Positions 6,857 through 9,935 of a stretch of 9,935 nt of DNA are shown in pieces; within the stretch, counting starts at the first letter, position 1, and the number at the start of each line of letters is the position of its first letter. Origin of the DNA: Desulfobacterales bacterium (GTDB lineage: Bacteria > Desulfobacterota > DSM-4660 > Desulfatiglandales > Desulfatiglandaceae); contig JAKLQB010000934.1 in the NCBI GenBank assembly GCA_022013615.1, positions 1 through 9,935 on the forward strand, in the 5' to 3' direction. The notes beneath the pieces were generated by a model. The model saw only the letters and a list, made by a program, of their open reading frames with translations, did not search any database and had not been told where the DNA came from. The position numbers were made by a program, and so were the translations under genes.

Positions 6857-7633
6857 CTACAGAAGTAACCCAATGTACCAGTTTGTCAGTTGAGGGCCAA
6901 AAAAGATATAAAAGAGCGCGCCAAGAGACAGAAAAGGACCAAAAGGGATTCTGACCCGATACCCTTTGCCGGCCGCGAGAAGGAAAACAGACCCGATGAT
7001 GGCACCTGTGAGTGAAGATACCAGCAGAACAAAAGGCAGGGATCTCCAACCCATCCATGCGCCTATCATAGCCAGCAGCTTTACGTCGCCTCCTCCCATG
7101 CCCTGTTTTCCTGTGAGCTTCTCATAAATCAGGCCGACAAGAAAAAGCGCTCCGCCACCCCCAATGATGCCGATAATTGAATCAAACCACGAAACATTTC
7201 CAGGAATAAAAGCGGCTGCCAATCCTGCAACGATACCTGGTATTGACAGTACATCCGGAATAATCTGGTGGTCAAGATCAATAAAACTAATGGTCACAAG
7301 GGTTGCAGCAAACAAAAAAAAGAGAAGGTATTGTAAACTGAGTCCATACCTGATAAACAAGGCAAGACTCAGCAATCCGGTAATGGCTTCTACGGCCGGA
7401 TAGCGCCAGGAAATCGGGTGGTGACAGTGCCTGCATCTGCCTAACAAAAGAAGGTAGCTGATCAGGGGAATATTGTCGTAAAACCTGATTTTTTTCCCAC
7501 AGTTGGGGCAACTGGATGACGGACGAATAATTGATTTTTCGAGCGGGATGCGATAAATGCATACGTTCATAAAGCTCCCCAAAGCCAGTCCAACCAAGAG
7601 GGAATACAGAGCAATTAATAAACCAAAATCCAT
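6857..7633 (-). CDS. pilD: Prepilin peptidase / leader peptidase, type IV pili or type II secretion (A24 family)
   Basis: An inner-membrane aspartic peptidase that removes the leader of type IV prepilins or type II secretion pseudopilins and usually N-methylates the new end. At 258 residues with many hydrophobic helices it has normal size. The N-terminal domain has GSFMNVCIYRIP and two zinc-type cysteine pairs, CPNC (42-45) and CRHC (67-70). The catalytic aspartates are D119 in FIDLDHQIIPD and D183 in GMGGGDVK; their spacing of 64 equals that of Pseudomonas PilD (149 and 213). I chose the ATG at 7633 because AGGAAG (7641-7646) lies 7 nt upstream and the protein then begins MDFGLLIALYSLL, as the family does. 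A longer reading to 7729 adds a non-hydrophobic stretch overlapping the divergent gene. No pilin or secretion gene is in the window, so pilD versus gspO cannot be decided from context. Confidence 0.93.
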   Translation of the reverse strand: MDFGLLIALYSLLVGLALGSFMNVCIYRIPLEKSIIRPSSSCPNCGKKIRFYDNIPLISYLLLLGRCRHCHHPISWRYPAVEAITGLLSLALFIRYGLSLQYLLFFLFAATLVTISFIDLDHQIIPDVLSIPGIVAGLAAAFIPGNVSWFDSIIGIIGGGGALFLVGLIYEKLTGKQGMGGGDVKLLAMIGAWMGWRSLPFVLLVSSLTGAIIGSVFLLAAGKGYRVRIPFGPFLSLGALFYIFFGPQLTNWYIGLLL

Positions 7634-7657
7634 ATGAGTGCTTCCTGATTCTAAGAG

Positions 7658-8287
7658 ATGGCTAAAAACAAACCCCCAGTGATAAATAAAAAAACCCTGA
7701 TGCTTTCCATCAACGCGGATAATCCCCAACAGCGCCTGATCAACCGGGTCTGCGAGGTCCTTGAAGAAGGGGGGCTGATTGTCTATCCTACCGACACCTT
7801 TTACGGAATAGGGTGTAATCTTTTCAATAAAAGGGGAATACAGCTTATCTACAGGTTGAAAAATCGCCCACTCAAGAAACCTTTCTCTTTTTTATGTGAC
7901 AGCCTCAAGGAGGTAAGCCGTTATGCCCTGGTTTCCAATTACGCGTATAAAACCATGAAACGGCTTCTCCCCGGTCCGTACACATTTATCCTGGAGGGCA
8001 CCAGACTGGTGCCAAAAATCATGTTGACCAGGCGAAAAACCGTAGGAATCCGTGTGCCTGATAACAAGATTTGCCTGGATATCATACGAACCTTTGGCCG
8101 ACCTATCATAAGCACGAGTGCAGTGTTTGATGACCCCCAATCCATAGAAGAGGCGTATGGATCTTTTCTCGACGTTATCATCGATGGTGGGGTGCTCTAT
8201 CAAAGCCCTTCCAGTGTAGTTTCTTTAATTGATGATATACCAGAGGTCATTCGGGAGGGGAAAGGAGATGTCAGCGGCTTTCGATAG
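7658..8287 (+). CDS. YciO/YrdC/Sua5-family protein (threonylcarbamoyl-AMP synthase-like)
   Basis: A 209-residue protein with the YrdC/Sua5 fold. The family includes TsaC/Sua5, which makes threonylcarbamoyl-AMP for tRNA t6A, and the paralogue YciO of less certain role. Motifs are YPTDTFYGIGC (43-53), LKNRPLKKPFSF (67-78), LLPGPYTFIL (103-112), RKTVGIRVPD (126-135), PIISTSA (149-155) and VIREGKGD near the end. DNPQQRLINR (21-30) and FSFLCDSLKEVSRYALVSN closely match the E. coli YciO pattern, so YciO is the nearer relative. The ATG at 7658 has only a very close AAGAG before it. The alternative ATG at 7700 matches the usual YciO N-terminus better (MLSINADNPQQRL, 195 residues) but lacks any ribosome site, so the start is uncertain. 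The gene is divergent from the prepilin peptidase (24-bp gap) and convergent with sppA (14-bp gap). Confidence 0.9.
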   Translation: MAKNKPPVINKKTLMLSINADNPQQRLINRVCEVLEEGGLIVYPTDTFYGIGCNLFNKRGIQLIYRLKNRPLKKPFSFLCDSLKEVSRYALVSNYAYKTMKRLLPGPYTFILEGTRLVPKIMLTRRKTVGIRVPDNKICLDIIRTFGRPIISTSAVFDDPQSIEEAYGSFLDVIIDGGVLYQSPSSVVSLIDDIPEVIREGKGDVSGFR

Positions 8288-8301
8288 CTTAGCGCAAGCC
8301 C

Positions 8302-9201
8302 TTAGCCCCCAACAAGACCGCTCCATCGATATTCTATCCGGGTTTTCATGCCTTGAATCCGTTTAGCAATGGAATCAGCGGCTGACCCAAGGAATAGGTC
8401 CCATAGGTCCAATTTGCTTTTTTTGGGATATACCAGCGTCACATCCCCTCTAATGGTGGCCATATTCTTGGCAAGTTCCACGGCGTCTTGGAAATTACCC
8501 AAAACATCTACAAGTCCCAATTCCTTGGCCTGAGCTCCTGAAAAAATACGACCATCAGCAATCTCACGAGTTTTCTCCAGGGAGAGATTCCTTCCGCTGG
8601 CCACTGCCTCTACAAATTGTTTCTGAATATCAGCTATTAGGGCGCCAATGAGTTCTTTATCCCGAGCAGTAAGTTCCCTGTGCGGGGAACCAATGTCCTT
8701 GAATTCCCCGCTTTTTAGAACTTCAAGTTTAATGCCTATTTTATTTAGAAGTTCCTCGAACCTGACAAATTCCATGATAACACCAATGCTGCCAGTGATA
8801 GTTCCCGGGTTGGCCACAATCTGTTTAGCTGCCGCAGCGATGTAATACCCCCCTGATGCTGCTACTCCTCCCAGGGACGCAACGACTTTTTTAGTCTCCA
8901 CAGTTCTCAGGACTTCCCGGTATATTTCCTGGGTAGGCCCGACTGCGCCGCCTGGTGAGTTTATCCTCAAAATGATTGCCTTTATACCTTTATCCTTTCT
9001 GAACCTCATGAGTTGTTCTGTGATAGCCTGGGAGTCCAAAATTGCGCCTTCTATAGGAATGACCCCTATCTTAGAGCTAAAGGACAGGTTCGAGGAGGGG
9101 GTAAACACTTTAAGGACAATGATCATGGCTATGCCTAATACAAGGCCAACGCCCGCAAGGATGCCCAGAACTATCAGTATGGGATGCTTTTTTCCTGCCA
9201 T
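8302..9201 (-). CDS. sppA: Signal peptide peptidase SppA, short form
   Basis: A membrane-anchored Ser/Lys peptidase (S49 family) that degrades signal peptides left in the membrane after secretion. At 299 residues it is the single-domain form seen in Bacillus and many bacteria, not the long duplicated E. coli SppA. One N-terminal anchor helix (about 7-31) places the catalytic domain outside the cytoplasm. The nucleophile is S116 in GGVAASGGYYIA and the general base is K168 in KSGEFKDIGSP; their spacing of 52 equals that of B. subtilis SppA (147 and 199). Other family blocks are LRINSPGGAVGPTQEIY, NPGTITGSIGVI and GRIFSGAQAKELGLVD. The ATG at 9201 is the first possible start, as an in-frame TAG lies one codon before it; the ribosome site (GTAGG) is weak. 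It follows rpsA on the same strand after 145 bp. Confidence 0.96.
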   Translation of the reverse strand: MAGKKHPILIVLGILAGVGLVLGIAMIIVLKVFTPSSNLSFSSKIGVIPIEGAILDSQAITEQLMRFRKDKGIKAIILRINSPGGAVGPTQEIYREVLRTVETKKVVASLGGVAASGGYYIAAAAKQIVANPGTITGSIGVIMEFVRFEELLNKIGIKLEVLKSGEFKDIGSPHRELTARDKELIGALIADIQKQFVEAVASGRNLSLEKTREIADGRIFSGAQAKELGLVDVLGNFQDAVELAKNMATIRGDVTLVYPKKSKLDLWDLFLGSAADSIAKRIQGMKTRIEYRWSGLVGG

Positions 9202-9346
9202 TGCCTACAAGGTCGATTTGAGTCGGACCTTCTCCATATTCGAAGGTTCACGCCAAAAGAACTGTATGGAGCCATGAAAAGTGGTCAAGCACAATTTATT
9301 GGGCAGAAGCACATAGAGTTCAAGTTGGCGCTTATGGGATCGAGCG
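9202..9346. other. 145-bp spacer between rpsA and sppA
   Basis: This is the longest gap in the window. It holds the candidate sppA promoter but no clear terminator after rpsA: a 4-bp CGCT/AGCG stem near 9329-9347 has no U-tract. Both strands happen to be open for 67 to 112 codons across it, but these frames run into coding sequence of rpsA or sppA, have no ribosome site I can see, and resemble no family I recognise. I treat it as non-coding. Confidence 0.5.
9261..9288 (-). promoter_or_regulatory. sppA: Candidate sigma-70 promoter for sppA
   Basis: On the minus strand TTGACC (9283-9288; five of six consensus bases) and TACAGT (9261-9266; four of six) are separated by 16 nt. They lie about 60 bp upstream of the sppA start, in the otherwise unexplained rpsA-sppA spacer. 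Such matches arise by chance often enough that this is only a candidate; readthrough from rpsA is the alternative. Confidence 0.28.
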
Positions 9347-9935
9347 TCAAGCGGTGGTACCATCGTCTTCAGATAATATTTTTTCGGATGAGCTGTCCGC
9401 GGGTTCAACCTGTGGACCGGATTCTGTTTCGGATATTTCGGCCTCCTGTGATTCTGCAGTCTCAGATTGGGCTTGCTGCCCTGTATGAACCATCTCTTCT
9501 CTTAATAAATCTCCCAGGTTAGATGTGGCCCCCTTGTTGCTTTCCATATAGCTTTTAAAAATGTCTTTTTCACTGCTTTCTTCTAATTTCCTGATGGAAA
9601 GTCCTATCTTTTTCTCCTCTCTTGAGACGTTCAAGACCTTGGCCTGAATCACATCATCAATTTGAAATCTCGATAAGGGATTTCCCCGTTTCTCTGTGGC
9701 GACTTCGGAGATATGAACAAGACCCTCTATGCCTTCCTCCAGTTCAAGGAAGAGACCAAAATCGGTCACGTTAGTCACAGTCCCGGTCACCCGTGTGCCC
9801 GGCTTATATTTCTCCGGAATCTCATCCCAGGGATCCGATGTGAGCTGTTTGATACCGAGTGAAAAGCGTTCATTTTCTTTGTCAATGCTCAGAACAACAG
9901 CCTGGAGTTCCTGTCCTTTTTTGCAAACCTCAGAA
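9347..9935 (-). CDS. rpsA: 30S ribosomal protein S1, C-terminal part (5' end beyond window)
   Basis: The frame stays open to the right window edge and gives the last 195 residues of ribosomal protein S1, the RNA-binding protein that helps the 30S subunit capture mRNA. The partial protein opens with the end of one S1 (OB-fold) repeat (GQELQAVVLSIDKENERFSLGIKQL). The typical linker DPWDEIPEKYKPG and a complete last repeat (GTRVTGTVTNVTDFGLFLE ... LVHISE ... LSIRKLEE) follow. After the repeat comes a tail of about 75 residues: a conserved-looking LGDLLREE element, then a Ser/Glu-rich acidic end (SETAESQEAEISETESG). A GTG at 9790 could look like a start but is an internal valine. Number of repeats in the whole protein cannot be told. 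The single gene downstream on the same strand is sppA. Confidence 0.95.
   Translation of the reverse strand, partial: SEVCKKGQELQAVVLSIDKENERFSLGIKQLTSDPWDEIPEKYKPGTRVTGTVTNVTDFGLFLELEEGIEGLVHISEVATEKRGNPLSRFQIDDVIQAKVLNVSREEKKIGLSIRKLEESSEKDIFKSYMESNKGATSNLGDLLREEMVHTGQQAQSETAESQEAEISETESGPQVEPADSSSEKILSEDDGTTA

Noticed and set aside
7648..7653. TAGAAT as -10 box for the prepilin peptidase operon
   Set aside because: It has no -35 partner, and a start point 7 nt downstream would cut off the ribosome site.
7634..7729. N-terminal extension of the prepilin peptidase to 7729
   Set aside because: The added 32 residues overlap the divergent YciO-like gene and are not family-like; the ATG at 7633 has a good ribosome site and the expected hydrophobic N-terminus.
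8287..8299. GCTT-AGCGC-AAGC hairpin between the convergent YciO-like and sppA genes
   Set aside because: The stem is only four pairs and no U-tract follows on either strand.
9217..9237. AGGTC/GACCT stem with a GTCCGACTC-like loop, resembling a tRNA T-arm
   Set aside because: The loop is 11 nt instead of 7 and no acceptor, D or anticodon arm can be drawn around it.
9242..9258. Sigma-54-like promoter on the minus strand upstream of sppA (TTGGCGTG, then CTTCG)
   Set aside because: The -24 GG is present, but the essential -12 GC dinucleotide is replaced by CG at the required spacing.
9205..9408. 67-codon minus-strand frame across the rpsA-sppA spacer
   Set aside because: Half of it is an out-of-frame reading of the rpsA end; no ribosome site or recognisable family.

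Overview
The window looks like ordinary chromosome from a Gram-negative bacterium. Gene content and style suggest a Desulfobacterota-like (former Deltaproteobacteria) organism: a ribosomal protein S1 gene followed by a short-form SppA, a prepilin peptidase running into a two-component system with an NtrC-type sigma-54 activator, and branched-chain-amino-acid type ABC ATPases. The assignment is an inference from protein style and gene order; no rRNA or other taxonomic marker is present. I see no insertion sequence, phage gene, CRISPR array, tRNA or rRNA, and no gene-free stretch longer than about 150 bp.

Layout from left to right. Positions 1-1229 (+) hold the end of a LivG-type ATPase gene and a complete LivF-type ATPase gene, the last two genes of a LIV-family amino-acid/amide importer operon. 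Converging on them from the minus strand is pxpA-pxpB-pxpC (3719 down to 1294), encoding the three subunits of the prokaryotic ATP-dependent 5-oxoprolinase. Upstream on the same strand lie a sigma-54-dependent response regulator (5160-3784), a membrane sensor histidine kinase (6843-5290) and a prepilin peptidase (7633-6857). A YciO/YrdC/Sua5-family gene (7658-8287, +) is divergent from the peptidase and convergent with sppA (9201-8302, -). The 3' end of rpsA (ribosomal protein S1) runs off the right edge on the minus strand.

How the genes work together. LivG and LivF would energise import of an amino acid or related amide. PxpABC converts 5-oxoproline, a damage product of glutamine/glutamate, to glutamate. 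The kinase and regulator form a cognate pair. The prepilin peptidase lies only 13 bp upstream of the kinase, so the pair may control pili or type II secretion, as PilS/PilR do. The pair also lies directly upstream of pxpABC with a 64-bp gap, so control of, or readthrough into, the 5-oxoprolinase genes is possible. rpsA and sppA form a housekeeping segment.

Five start or border calls differ from a simple longest-ORF reading or use unusual starts: pxpC starts at a TTG at 2250 and overlaps pxpB; the kinase starts at a TTG at 6843; the prepilin peptidase starts at the ATG at 7633; and the livG-like and rpsA genes continue past the window edges. I found no convincing undescribed system. The most checkable oddities are the variant GAFTDA loop in the sigma-54 activator, a possible hairpin plus U-tract between kinase and regulator, the degenerate ABC signature in the LivG-like protein, and the unexplained 145-bp rpsA-sppA spacer.
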